Source of the DNA: UBA1412 sp964609795 | Lineage (GTDB): Bacteria; Verrucomicrobiota; Verrucomicrobiia; Limisphaerales; UBA1412 | Length of the DNA stretch: 56,440 bases | Direction: 5' to 3' | Assembly (NCBI GenBank): GCA_964609795.1 | Contig: CAZSTC010000005.1 | Coordinates: forward strand, 1 to 56,440 | In this document: positions 43,981-52,406 of the stretch, piece after piece | Numbering within the stretch: the stretch's first letter is position 1 | How the letters are laid out: every line of letters begins with the position of its first letter | Program-made: the position numbers and the translations under genes | The notes under the pieces: generated by a model | What the model was told of the DNA's origin: nothing | Databases searched by the model: none | Seen by the model: the letters and a program-made list of their open reading frames with translations, nothing else

Positions 43981-45912
43981 TTAAGAATTGTCCGGGGAAA
44001 AAGCTTCATAGCGAAGCGCCATCACGGTTATATCGTCGGACTGGGGTTCGTCTTGTGCGTATTGATGCACGGCAACACAAAGAGAGGCCGTTATCGAAGA
44101 AACCGGCAGAGACGCCTTGTCCGCCAAAAATGTAAGAAGGCGATCTTCGCCAAAAAGCTGCAGCTCAGAATTCATCGCTTCATTCACTCCATCAGTGTAA
44201 ACAACAAGAGTTTCACCCGGGTTCAGTTGAATACATTTGTCTTCATAAACAGGATAATTAGCAATCCCAAGTACAATTCCTTTAGGTAAATCCATGAAGA
44301 TGGGAGCTCGCCCCTCACCCAGGAGTATCGGAGGAAGGTGGCCTGCATTGGAATACTCCAGCATGCCGGTTTCCGTATCCAATATGCCGCAGAAAACGGT
44401 CACAAACATCGTGTGCTCATTCTGCAAAGCCAGCTCGTGGCCTACCTGTTTGAGAATCCCTGCAGGAGAAACCTTCTGATGCTGCATCCCTTTCATGAGG
44501 GTAAGAGTTACAGCCATAAAAAGAGCCGCGGGCACCCCCTTGCCGGAAACATCCCCCACAGCAAAGAAAAGTCGCTTATCATCCATTCGGAAAAGGGTAT
44601 ACAAATCCCCACCCACTTCTTTTGCCGGCTCCAGAAGAGCATGGATTTTTACGTTATCGACCCCTGGAATATTAAAGTTTCGGGTCAGAAAACTCATCTG
44701 GATATGTGTCGCAATTTTCAGCTCACTTGTAATTCTTTCCTGTTGGACTAAAGATTTGCCCAAGCTGGCAATATAGTCCTTCAAACTCATCCTCATGTTG
44801 TCGATTGAGCTGGAAAGAAAGTCGATCTCATCTCGCTTTCCATGACGTTTAATGGCAATGTCCAGATTCCCCTTGGCAATTTCCCCCGTCTCTTTTGCCA
44901 GGCCTGCAATAGGGTGTGTAAACCTCTTTGAAATCCAGAGAACGGTCAAAAGCAAACTGATGAGCCCCAGAATGGCCGAGTGAATGGCGATATCTCTCAC
45001 ATCGTCCAAGTCGTCCAGGACCTCAGCCTCCGTCACAACGAAAAGAATAGACCAACCGCTTTTCTGAATCTTGGACAGATAAAGCCAAATTTTCTCTCCT
45101 GAACTGGGAACGAATTCGTCGATGCGCCCGGAATTATCTTTTTGCTCTTTGATGATGGCCGCCAATTTTGCGGAATCCGGCATAAACCGGCTTTCTTCCC
45201 CGTCTGAGGACGGAAGAACCAATATTTCCCCTCCGGCAGAAACTAGCACGGCAGAGCCGGTATCATAGACTCTGACCCTGTTGATAATCTTCTGTACAGC
45301 CCGAAGTCCCATATCCGCTGTCACAACCCCCATGAAGGTTCGCGTTCCATCCTGTTCGGTTTTAAAAAACGGCACGCTATAGGTACACATGGAAGCGTTG
45401 CCTCCACCTTGATCAAAATAGGGTTCCGACCAGTTGGGGCGGAGCTCTTTCTCGGGGATGCTGAACCAATCCCAGGAAGGATAGTTATAACTGGGAGCGT
45501 TCAAATTCGTCTCAACCAGTTGCCCATCCTTCCAGTAGGAGTAAAAGGCCATGTTTGTCCCAAAGTAGCTTCCGGGCTTAAAGGCGACAGCTGAACCGTA
45601 GAAAAGCTCCGGGCTCATACTCAAAAGATTTTTGATACACCACTGAATTTCCTCCGGACTGGTGTAGCCGTGTTCCACGTTGCGTTTAAGACTTTCCGTG
45701 GCATTCTCAATGCCGGATAGCAGCGCCGTAATTCGACTACCGGTCTCTTCATTGAGCCTTTCCACCACCTGGGATACGGCCTCTTGCATTACCTTTTGAA
45801 CCCTGACATGCAAATACCACATGATCCCCGAAACGATCAGAGATGTGCAGAGAAACACGTAGAGACACAAACGAAAGGTCAGGCTGTGATAAAAATTTAC
45901 TTTCGACGTCAT
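43981..45912 (-). CDS. membrane sensor with HAMP and SpoIIE/PP2C phosphatase domain
   Basis: An RsbU-type signalling protein of about 643 aa. A first membrane helix (about residues 14-36) is followed by an extracellular Cache-like sensor (about 40-290), a second helix (about 305-325), a HAMP linker and a C-terminal SpoIIE/PP2C phosphatase. Its metal-binding Asp residues are all kept: EVGGDLYT, VGDVSGKG, YTDGVNEA and DDITVMAL. It would dephosphorylate a partner such as an anti-anti-sigma factor. No such partner (STAS or anti-sigma kinase) is in the window. The ATG at 45912 is chosen over a TTG at 45939. Confidence 0.88.
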   Translation of the reverse strand: MTSKVNFYHSLTFRLCLYVFLCTSLIVSGIMWYLHVRVQKVMQEAVSQVVERLNEETGSRITALLSGIENATESLKRNVEHGYTSPEEIQWCIKNLLSMSPELFYGSAVAFKPGSYFGTNMAFYSYWKDGQLVETNLNAPSYNYPSWDWFSIPEKELRPNWSEPYFDQGGGNASMCTYSVPFFKTEQDGTRTFMGVVTADMGLRAVQKIINRVRVYDTGSAVLVSAGGEILVLPSSDGEESRFMPDSAKLAAIIKEQKDNSGRIDEFVPSSGEKIWLYLSKIQKSGWSILFVVTEAEVLDDLDDVRDIAIHSAILGLISLLLTVLWISKRFTHPIAGLAKETGEIAKGNLDIAIKRHGKRDEIDFLSSSIDNMRMSLKDYIASLGKSLVQQERITSELKIATHIQMSFLTRNFNIPGVDNVKIHALLEPAKEVGGDLYTLFRMDDKRLFFAVGDVSGKGVPAALFMAVTLTLMKGMQHQKVSPAGILKQVGHELALQNEHTMFVTVFCGILDTETGMLEYSNAGHLPPILLGEGRAPIFMDLPKGIVLGIANYPVYEDKCIQLNPGETLVVYTDGVNEAMNSELQLFGEDRLLTFLADKASLPVSSITASLCVAVHQYAQDEPQSDDITVMALRYEAFSPDNS

Positions 45913-46043
45913 GAAAAAATCATATTGTTCTTCCGTCAACTACGGGGGAGAATCTTTTTCAATTCAAACCGTTCAATAACAGAGAGAGTATGAAGAAAAA
46001 AGAGAATAAGTTCAAGGGTAGAGTCTCATCTTTTTCTGAGCAC

Positions 46044-46074
46044 AGTATACGGTTAATAATTTGTTCTCTAGCAA
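46044..46074 (-). promoter_or_regulatory. weak promoter candidate for the phosphatase gene
   Basis: TTGCTA (46069-46074) and TATACT (46044-46049) on the minus strand are separated by 19 bases, which is longer than optimal. The match at -10 is good (5/6) and at -35 poor. The transcript would have a leader of about 125 bases before the phosphatase ATG. Confidence 0.3.
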
Positions 46075-46092
46075 ACACCCCTAATAACAGAA

Positions 46093-46126
46093 TGCAGGCA
46101 AACACCAACTCCGGCATTTGCCTGCA
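46093..46126. terminator. perfect 10-bp inverted repeat, possible terminator
   Basis: TGCAGGCAAA (46093-46102) and TTTGCCTGCA (46117-46126) form a perfect stem with a 14-base loop, after the Met/Gly-rich gene on the minus strand. The T-tracts lie before the stem rather than after it in that direction, so it is not a classical intrinsic terminator. It may stabilise the transcript end or be a regulatory hairpin. Confidence 0.4.
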
Positions 46127-46155
46127 ACTTGCAAAAAAATCCTGAAAAAAACGAG

Positions 46156-47523
46156 TTACCTCCCGGGGCCTCCACCTCTCATGCCCCGACCACCCATCAT
46201 CGAACGAAAATCTATTTGCGGCGGCTCTGGATAGGCCCCCGGATTGGCACGGTACTCCAACTGAGCTCTTGCGGTCTGCAAGAGACCAAGCATATTTTGG
46301 TCGTTTGCAAATTGGGGATCCAGCGTATTCAGGTAGTTCAGTCGGTTCTGAGCGACGTCAGGTGTCATGCCTTCCCCTCCTGGGCCAGCGCCCGAAAGGC
46401 CCATCAACATCATTCCTTTTAACCCTTGATTGTCACCAACGGCATTCAACGCCGTGTTAAACATCTCATTAGCCTGAGTGTTTGAGCCAACAAAGTTCAT
46501 TGCTGACGCCATCAGACGAGCCTGATCCTGTTGGGCAATATTGGAATCCATGAAGCTACTGTAGATTGCCGGCATTGCACCTTCACCCAGAGATCGAACC
46601 AGGAAATCCAAGGTCGTTCCGTCCAATCTGCCATCCACTATGAGATTGTTTTGCATGGCTGCCGCATACTCAGTATCTCCCAGTTGGGCCAGCAAATCAA
46701 ATAGCTGGCGTTTGTCAGCATTATTAATTTCGCTGGATGCCAATAGGTTGCGCGCAGTCGTAATGGTCACGTTACGAAAAGCGCTTTCGTCAATGCCTTG
46801 CAAAACTCTGGACATATAGACCAACTCAGACGCATCTAAAGCAGTGGGAACCAACTGTCCTAAAAGACCAATCGCCTCGTCTCCGCCAATATCTCCGAGC
46901 ACCTCTATCAGCCCTTGCCGCGTACTGGCGGGAATCATACCGCCGCCGCGACCCATACCCATTCCTCGATTTCTCATTTCACCGGACATAGGTCCTCCCT
47001 GCATTCCCATCCGCCCTTCGAAAGGATTACCTTCTCCGCGGCCCATGCCTGAAAGCTGCACGTTGTCGCCACTCAAAAAATAACCCTTAATAGGTTCGAC
47101 GGATTCAGCACCCGCTTCCACCATCCCCTGGAAACAGAAAAGAGCTTCTCGTATCCTCTTGCGATTATCTTCACCCAGATTACGAAGTCGCTCCACAAGC
47201 ACAATCGGGTCCAGACCGGAAGTGATTTCGTGGCTTGGAGCCGCTGTTTGGGTTACACCGGATCTGGCGCGGCTGATTTCCGCCTCCAATTGTGCGCGCT
47301 CATCATCCCAAAGTGCGGTGCGTTTGTTGACCTCTTCTGCTGCATTCCGGTCGGCCTTCAAAACATAATAACCGCTTGCTCCCACCACACAAACGCAAAT
47401 AGCGACCGCGCTGACTAAAATACTTTTCGTACTCATATCGTTCTTCTTAAAAAATAGCCCCGCGGGGGTAACACCGGTAATAAACAAAAGTTTCGTTATT
47501 CTCTTTTTTGTGATGGCCATCAT
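46156..47523 (-). CDS. membrane-anchored protein with Met/Gly-rich insert
   Basis: Not recognised as a known family. About 455 aa: a positively charged N-terminus, one transmembrane segment (about residues 33-53), a short coiled coil (ALWDDERAQLEAEIS), then a helical body reminiscent of HEAT-type repeats. The body is interrupted at about residues 160-200 by a low-complexity stretch rich in Met, Gly and Arg (for example MGRGEGNPFEGRMGMQGGPM) and ends in MMGGRGMRGGGPGR. The start at 47523 is supported by AAGGAG nine bases upstream; an ATG at 47436 is a second option. It is divergent from a GH43-like gene. The function is unknown. Confidence 0.75.
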   Translation of the reverse strand: MMAITKKRITKLLFITGVTPAGLFFKKNDMSTKSILVSAVAICVCVVGASGYYVLKADRNAAEEVNKRTALWDDERAQLEAEISRARSGVTQTAAPSHEITSGLDPIVLVERLRNLGEDNRKRIREALFCFQGMVEAGAESVEPIKGYFLSGDNVQLSGMGRGEGNPFEGRMGMQGGPMSGEMRNRGMGMGRGGGMIPASTRQGLIEVLGDIGGDEAIGLLGQLVPTALDASELVYMSRVLQGIDESAFRNVTITTARNLLASSEINNADKRQLFDLLAQLGDTEYAAAMQNNLIVDGRLDGTTLDFLVRSLGEGAMPAIYSSFMDSNIAQQDQARLMASAMNFVGSNTQANEMFNTALNAVGDNQGLKGMMLMGLSGAGPGGEGMTPDVAQNRLNYLNTLDPQFANDQNMLGLLQTARAQLEYRANPGAYPEPPQIDFRSMMGGRGMRGGGPGR

Positions 47524-47605
47524 TCTCCTTTTCTCCTTGCTTTAAGAAACGTCCTTGTCCACAATCTCTTAAGAGCCGGATGGGCAAATTTGAAATTCTT
47601 AAAAT

Positions 47606-48646
47606 ATGCTAAAAAATAAATTGTATGTATTTCTTTTCGTGGGCCTGCCATTTCTTTTCCTCCCCTGGAGCAGCCCGGCTGAATCTCCCTCAACCAACTC
47701 TTCCACTGCCCGAATGATGTTTGGGGATACGCGGCGCAGAGAAGTCCCTTTTTCCAAAGACCCTCATGTCATCTTTTTCAAAGAGCATTACCTCATGTAT
47801 TACTCCATTCCACCCTTCAAAGATGAAGCGGTTAATCCCGTCAAGGGTTGGGGAATCGGTATCGCCCGGAGCGATAATCTCATCAATTGGGAACCCGTTG
47901 GCGAAATCATCCCCTCTCAGGAATGCGACGCCAAGGGCCTTTGCGCTCCATGTGCCGGGGTAATTGATGGTGAAGTACACTTATTCTATCAAACTTATGG
48001 GAACGGGAAAAAAGATGCGATCTGCCATGCCCGAAGTAGCGACGGTTTAAAGTTTGAAAAGAATCCTACGAATCCCATTTTTCGACCAGCCGAAGGCATC
48101 TGGAGCTGCGGAAGAGCCATTGATGCCGAGCTCTTCTTTTTTAAAAACAAGTACTTCCTTTACTATGCCACTCGAGATATGGACTTCAAAAACCAACTCT
48201 TGGGGGTAGCTGTGGCAGAGTCACCAGAAGGAAAACCGGTTAATTTTGATCGTGGTCGCTGGACAAACCTCTCCACTGAAAAAGCAATTCTGGCACCGGA
48301 ACTCCCCTGGGAAGGGCAATGTATTGAAGGCGCCTCAATAATTGAGCGGAATGGAAAACTCTACATGTTCTATGCCGGGGCTTACAACAACTGGCCTCAA
48401 CAAGTCGGAATCGCCGTAAGCGACGACGGTGTCCAATGGAAAAGACTCTCTGAAGAACCTTTCCTCAAAAACGGCGCGCCGGGACAATGGAACCAAAGTG
48501 AATCCGGCCACCCTCATATCTTTAAAGCTCCGGATGGACGGACCTTTCTCTTCTTTCAGGGTAATAACGATAAAGGCAAAACGTGGTATCTATCCCAAGT
48601 GGAAGTTTTTTGGAATGAAAAAGGGCCTTACTTGAAAAACAAATAA
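47606..48646 (+). CDS. exported GH43-like glycoside hydrolase
   Basis: A 346-aa exported protein of the five-bladed beta-propeller glycosidase superfamily (GH43 and relatives). A signal peptide ends near SSPAES. Three acidic residues at the positions expected for the clan are visible: Asp in SKDPHVIFF, Asp in GRAIDAELFF and Glu in QCIEGASII, which are general base, pKa modulator and general acid. The propeller repeats LYYATRD, MFYAGAY and LFFQGN support the fold. Whether it acts on arabinan, xylan or another glycan is unknown. It is divergent from the Met/Gly-rich gene and convergent with the oxidoreductase. Confidence 0.8.
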   Translation: MLKNKLYVFLFVGLPFLFLPWSSPAESPSTNSSTARMMFGDTRRREVPFSKDPHVIFFKEHYLMYYSIPPFKDEAVNPVKGWGIGIARSDNLINWEPVGEIIPSQECDAKGLCAPCAGVIDGEVHLFYQTYGNGKKDAICHARSSDGLKFEKNPTNPIFRPAEGIWSCGRAIDAELFFFKNKYFLYYATRDMDFKNQLLGVAVAESPEGKPVNFDRGRWTNLSTEKAILAPELPWEGQCIEGASIIERNGKLYMFYAGAYNNWPQQVGIAVSDDGVQWKRLSEEPFLKNGAPGQWNQSESGHPHIFKAPDGRTFLFFQGNNDKGKTWYLSQVEVFWNEKGPYLKNK

Positions 48647-48667
48647 AGCCCCTTGCTCGTTAAAATT

Positions 48668-48700
48668 TCAGCCGTGAGAATCGGCTGAGTCAGCCGACTC
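48668..48700. terminator. double hairpin between converging genes
   Basis: TCAGCCG (48668-48674) pairs with CGGCTGA (48682-48688) around seven bases, and GAGTC (48687-48691) with GACTC (48696-48700) around AGCC. It fills the gap between the GH43-like gene and the converging oxidoreductase gene. No long T-run is present. It is a plausible bidirectional terminator. Confidence 0.45.
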
Positions 48701-50073
48701 TAGAGAGCCCAGCCTTCGCGGTAATTCTTGTGTACGTAGTGATTCGCCTCTTCTGAATTGGTGAACTTGAATTGCTCCTGATCCCAATGCAGACGAATGC
48801 GGGTCAGTTCCTCACGTAATCCGACACGCAGTGCCACATTGCCCATCAACACCACCTGTGCCAGAGGACCGGCCTGGTCAAAGTTCATGCGTGCCGGTTT
48901 TTTGGGATCCTTACAGGCTTGAACGAACTCGGCATAATGCCCCGGAGAACGCTCCAGGGTTTTGGGAATTTCTCCCACCACTTTCCGGCGGTTTTCATCG
49001 TAAAGAGTAGAATCCAGGATGAGGCCTTCTTCACCCACAAGCAAACGGCCGTTTTCAGACATAGAGGCTCCCTCCGGAACAATGTCAGGGCGGAATGGAC
49101 GTAATCCGCCATCGTACCAAACCATCTTGAGAGGAGGATTATTCCCGAAACTATCAAACTGCCACTCCACTATTGAGCCCAAAGGAAAAGTCTCCTCATT
49201 GACGCGAGTGGACACCGCATGAACCGTCTTGGGGTAGTGGCCGGTAAGTCCAATGGCTCTAAAGATAGGCGCAAAGAAATGGCATCCGATATCTCCCAAG
49301 GCCCCGGTTCCGAAATCCCACCAACCACGCCAGATAAACGGATGATAAGCAGGATTGTAGGGACGCTCAGGTGCTGTCCCAAGCCAAAGATTCCAATCCA
49401 GATTCTCAGGCACCGGAGGAGTTCCCTGCGGACGATTTACCCCCTGAGGCCAATACTCGCCAAACAAACCATTGGAGGGACGGTCAGTCCAAACATGCAG
49501 TTCTTTTACCTTGCCGATAGCACCGGCCTGGATCATCTCGCACAACCGATAAGTATCCTCAGAAGCCTGCCCCTGGTTTCCCATCTGCGTAGCTACTCCG
49601 TGCTTGCGAGCCTCTTCAGCGACCCACTTGGCCTCGAACATCGTGTGGGTTAAGGGCTTCTCGCAATAAACATGCTTGCCCCTGCGAATGGCAGTGATGC
49701 TGGCCGGAGCATGGGTATGATCGGGCGTAGCCACAATTACCGCGTCTATCTCTTTATCCATCTCTTCGAGCATCTTGCGGTAATCTTTATATTTTTTAGC
49801 CTTTGGGAAGGAATTGAATGAGCCGGCTCCGCGATCCCAGTCCACATCGCACAAAGCCACCACGTCTACGGGCAAATTTTTGAATTGGCCCAGATCATGA
49901 CCACCCTGACCACCGATACCGATACCGGCAATACGTACTCTCTCACTTGAAGGAGTGGCGCCGTTGAGGCCCAAAACATGGCCGGGAACAATTGTAAAAG
50001 CTGTCGCTGCTAACGTCGATGCTTTCAAAAATTGTCGTCTTGAAAGCCCATTATTATGTTGGATTTTTTTCAT
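48700..50073 (-). CDS. Tat-exported Gfo/Idh/MocA family oxidoreductase
   Basis: NAD(P)-dependent oxidoreductase of the Gfo/Idh/MocA family, 457 aa. The N-terminus has a twin-arginine signal (SRRQFLKAS) and a hydrophobic region, then a Rossmann motif RIAGIGIGGQGG, DATP-like VIVATPDHTHA and the catalytic Lys in YCEKPLTH. Export of such cofactor-bearing enzymes through Tat is common in PVC bacteria. The substrate is unknown but probably a sugar or cyclitol. It converges with the GH43-like gene, whose products may be related. Confidence 0.9.
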   Translation of the reverse strand: MKKIQHNNGLSRRQFLKASTLAATAFTIVPGHVLGLNGATPSSERVRIAGIGIGGQGGHDLGQFKNLPVDVVALCDVDWDRGAGSFNSFPKAKKYKDYRKMLEEMDKEIDAVIVATPDHTHAPASITAIRRGKHVYCEKPLTHTMFEAKWVAEEARKHGVATQMGNQGQASEDTYRLCEMIQAGAIGKVKELHVWTDRPSNGLFGEYWPQGVNRPQGTPPVPENLDWNLWLGTAPERPYNPAYHPFIWRGWWDFGTGALGDIGCHFFAPIFRAIGLTGHYPKTVHAVSTRVNEETFPLGSIVEWQFDSFGNNPPLKMVWYDGGLRPFRPDIVPEGASMSENGRLLVGEEGLILDSTLYDENRRKVVGEIPKTLERSPGHYAEFVQACKDPKKPARMNFDQAGPLAQVVLMGNVALRVGLREELTRIRLHWDQEQFKFTNSEEANHYVHKNYREGWAL

Positions 50074-50201
50074 AAAGCACGTCAGTGACTATCTCAAAAA
50101 AAGCCCGCAAAGTAAACATCAATTTAAAAATGAGGTCCGATAATGGTGTAAAATCAAGGCACTTTCTGCATTCCTATAAAGGGAGTCTGTTTTCAGTTTA
50201 A

Positions 50202-52397
50202 CTAGCTCGCACGAGCTTTTTCCAAAAACTCACGCAGATTAATATAATCAACCTTACCTGAGCCCAATCGAGGCAACTCATTCATTTGAAAAATATTACG
50301 AGGTGCACAGAGATTGCTTAAACCACTCTCTCTGATGACTTGTCTGACACGATCTTCCTTCAATCTTGGCTCATTGGTAACAACGACCAGAGACTCGCCG
50401 CGCTCCTGACAATGAATAGCACAAACCGCCAATTCAAGCTTTTCACCAAACTCTTTCAAGTTCTCTCTGAGGGTATCTTCCACCGAGGTCAAACTGATCA
50501 TTTCACCACTGATTTTGGCAAACCTCTTCACTCTTCCGAATAGGGTAATAAAGCCATGTTCATCAATCTTTGCGATGTCTCCGGTGTCATACCAGCCTCC
50601 CAAAGCCTGAAAAGCCTCGTTGACCTCCTGATTCAGGTATCCCGTCATCACATTGGGACCTTTTACCAATAAACGGCCGCCCTCGGTAATCCCGGGCACT
50701 GGTTCCAGACGAGCATGCATTCCCGGTAAAAGTCTCCCCACAGAACCGGGGTTATTGTCAAAAGTAGTGTTCACAGAAATCACCGGGGAGCACTCTGTCA
50801 CACCGTAACCTTCACCGACTAACGTAGAAAACTTTTCCATGTAAGTTTTAACCGTACTGGGTTGCAATTTCTCCGCTCCGGCGATGGCTATTTTGAGGCT
50901 TTCAAAATCACATGCATGCGCATAGTGTGCGTATCCGTTGAAAAATGTGTTGGTCGAAGCAAAAACCGTGCAGGCTGAATCATAAATAAGCGAAGGAATG
51001 ACCCGGAAATGCAAAGGCGACGGATAGTTTAAACAATAAACACCGCGAAGCAGAGGAATAACCACACCCAATATCAAACCGAAACCATGGAAAATAGGCA
51101 GCGCGTTAAATACTCTCTCCGAATCGGATATATTGACGAAAGGAACCACCTGCTCACAGTTAGCGATCAAATTTCTGTGAGAAAGCTCCACCCCCTTGGG
51201 AGTACCCTCTGAGCCGCTGGTAAATAAAATAACCGCCGTAGACTCATGAGTCGCCCGCCTGGGCACAGGGCAAGTGCAATGAATAGAATAAAGCAGCTTT
51301 TTCCAGACCGGAATTTCCGATCCGATATCCTCCAAGTACAGAAGCTCTACTCCGATTTCCTTCATCTTTTCTACGTCAAAATTAATTTGCTTCACAAAAC
51401 TTCGCGAAGTGATGATCTGCTTTAACTTGGCTAATTTCACGCAATCACAATTGGTTTTTATGCCAGCGCTGAAATTCAGAAGAGTAGGCACTTTCCCCAA
51501 ACTCCAAAGGGATAACAACGTCACTACAGAGCCATTGACTCCGGGCATTAAAAAGCCAACCCTCCCCTGCTCCGAGGCTACCAGAAGTTTTTTTAAAACG
51601 TCGCCCAGGAGCTTAGCTCCCAACACCAACCTCTTGTAAGTCAGATGATTGTGTTTAAAATCACTCCAAATAACCTTTTTTTTCAGAAGACCGTACATCG
51701 ACCGGACCGCCTCAGGCAGTGTCTGGGGGCCATACTCCAGGTTTACTTTCAACTGATGCTCCAGCATCTCGTCACGCAGCCAACTGGTCACCTGGGCTCT
51801 TTGTTCGTGGTTGTGCTCCGCATGAGAAGCCGTCTCCTGCGCTGTGACAGGTGCAGTTTCCACATTCGGCTTGAATACCTGACGATTCAGAGGAAGCGCC
51901 AGATGCAGTGAAACTCTCGGGAAGAGTTGAGTGTAACCTTTGTGTTTAACCCATTTGAGATAACGAGCCCCACGCAAATAACCCAAAACGATCTGAGCAC
52001 CTGTTTTTTTAATAATAAAGCTGACGCCCGGCAGCGTTTTCATAAGCTCTCCTGTCAAGGAAAGCCGCCCTTCCGCAAAAATGACGACACGCCCTTTTTT
52101 GGAGAGCACTTCTGCCAAATGTTTAACCGCATAAGGTGAACCGGGGTCAATCGGGATCGTCCGCTTGTTGATCATCACCTTCTTGTGAAACCAGCTGGTG
52201 CGGGCCGTTATGGTCGAGGTGACAAACAACCAATCCTCTTCCAAAACAACCAGCAGAAAAAGCCAATCCAACCACGAAACATGGTTTGGAACCAGAATAA
52301 CAGGACCTTTTACGTTTAAATGCTCCTTGCCATAAACCTTATACCCATAGAGAAGACGCAGTAACAACCTAAACAAAGATCGAACAAACCGATACAT
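50202..52397 (-). CDS. aas: bifunctional acyltransferase / acyl-ACP synthetase
   Basis: A 731-aa two-domain protein. The N-terminal PlsC-type acyltransferase has the NHVSWLDW motif (HX4D catalytic pair) and FAEGRLSLTG; the C-terminal AMP-binding domain has the ATP loop LFTSGSEGTPKGVELSH, GYGVTECSP and YDTGDIAKI. This matches Aas, which reacylates lysophosphatidylethanolamine in the inner membrane. The LplT-like flippase gene lies nine bases upstream, the same pairing as in E. coli, and supports the assignment. Confidence 0.9.
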   Translation of the reverse strand: MYRFVRSLFRLLLRLLYGYKVYGKEHLNVKGPVILVPNHVSWLDWLFLLVVLEEDWLFVTSTITARTSWFHKKVMINKRTIPIDPGSPYAVKHLAEVLSKKGRVVIFAEGRLSLTGELMKTLPGVSFIIKKTGAQIVLGYLRGARYLKWVKHKGYTQLFPRVSLHLALPLNRQVFKPNVETAPVTAQETASHAEHNHEQRAQVTSWLRDEMLEHQLKVNLEYGPQTLPEAVRSMYGLLKKKVIWSDFKHNHLTYKRLVLGAKLLGDVLKKLLVASEQGRVGFLMPGVNGSVVTLLSLWSLGKVPTLLNFSAGIKTNCDCVKLAKLKQIITSRSFVKQINFDVEKMKEIGVELLYLEDIGSEIPVWKKLLYSIHCTCPVPRRATHESTAVILFTSGSEGTPKGVELSHRNLIANCEQVVPFVNISDSERVFNALPIFHGFGLILGVVIPLLRGVYCLNYPSPLHFRVIPSLIYDSACTVFASTNTFFNGYAHYAHACDFESLKIAIAGAEKLQPSTVKTYMEKFSTLVGEGYGVTECSPVISVNTTFDNNPGSVGRLLPGMHARLEPVPGITEGGRLLVKGPNVMTGYLNQEVNEAFQALGGWYDTGDIAKIDEHGFITLFGRVKRFAKISGEMISLTSVEDTLRENLKEFGEKLELAVCAIHCQERGESLVVVTNEPRLKEDRVRQVIRESGLSNLCAPRNIFQMNELPRLGSGKVDYINLREFLEKARAS

Positions 52398-52406
52398 ATA
52401 TATTAA

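Noticed and set aside
45913..46155. possible tRNA or small RNA gene in the largest intergenic gap
   Set aside because: No cloverleaf or T-loop signature on either strand; only an inverted repeat and a weak promoter are visible.
47437..47523. leader peptide plus attenuator before the Met/Gly-rich gene (CCCCGCGGGG followed by T6)
   Set aside because: The palindrome can only form a three-pair stem with a four-base loop, and the frame is continuous with the main gene, so a longer N-terminus is the simpler reading.
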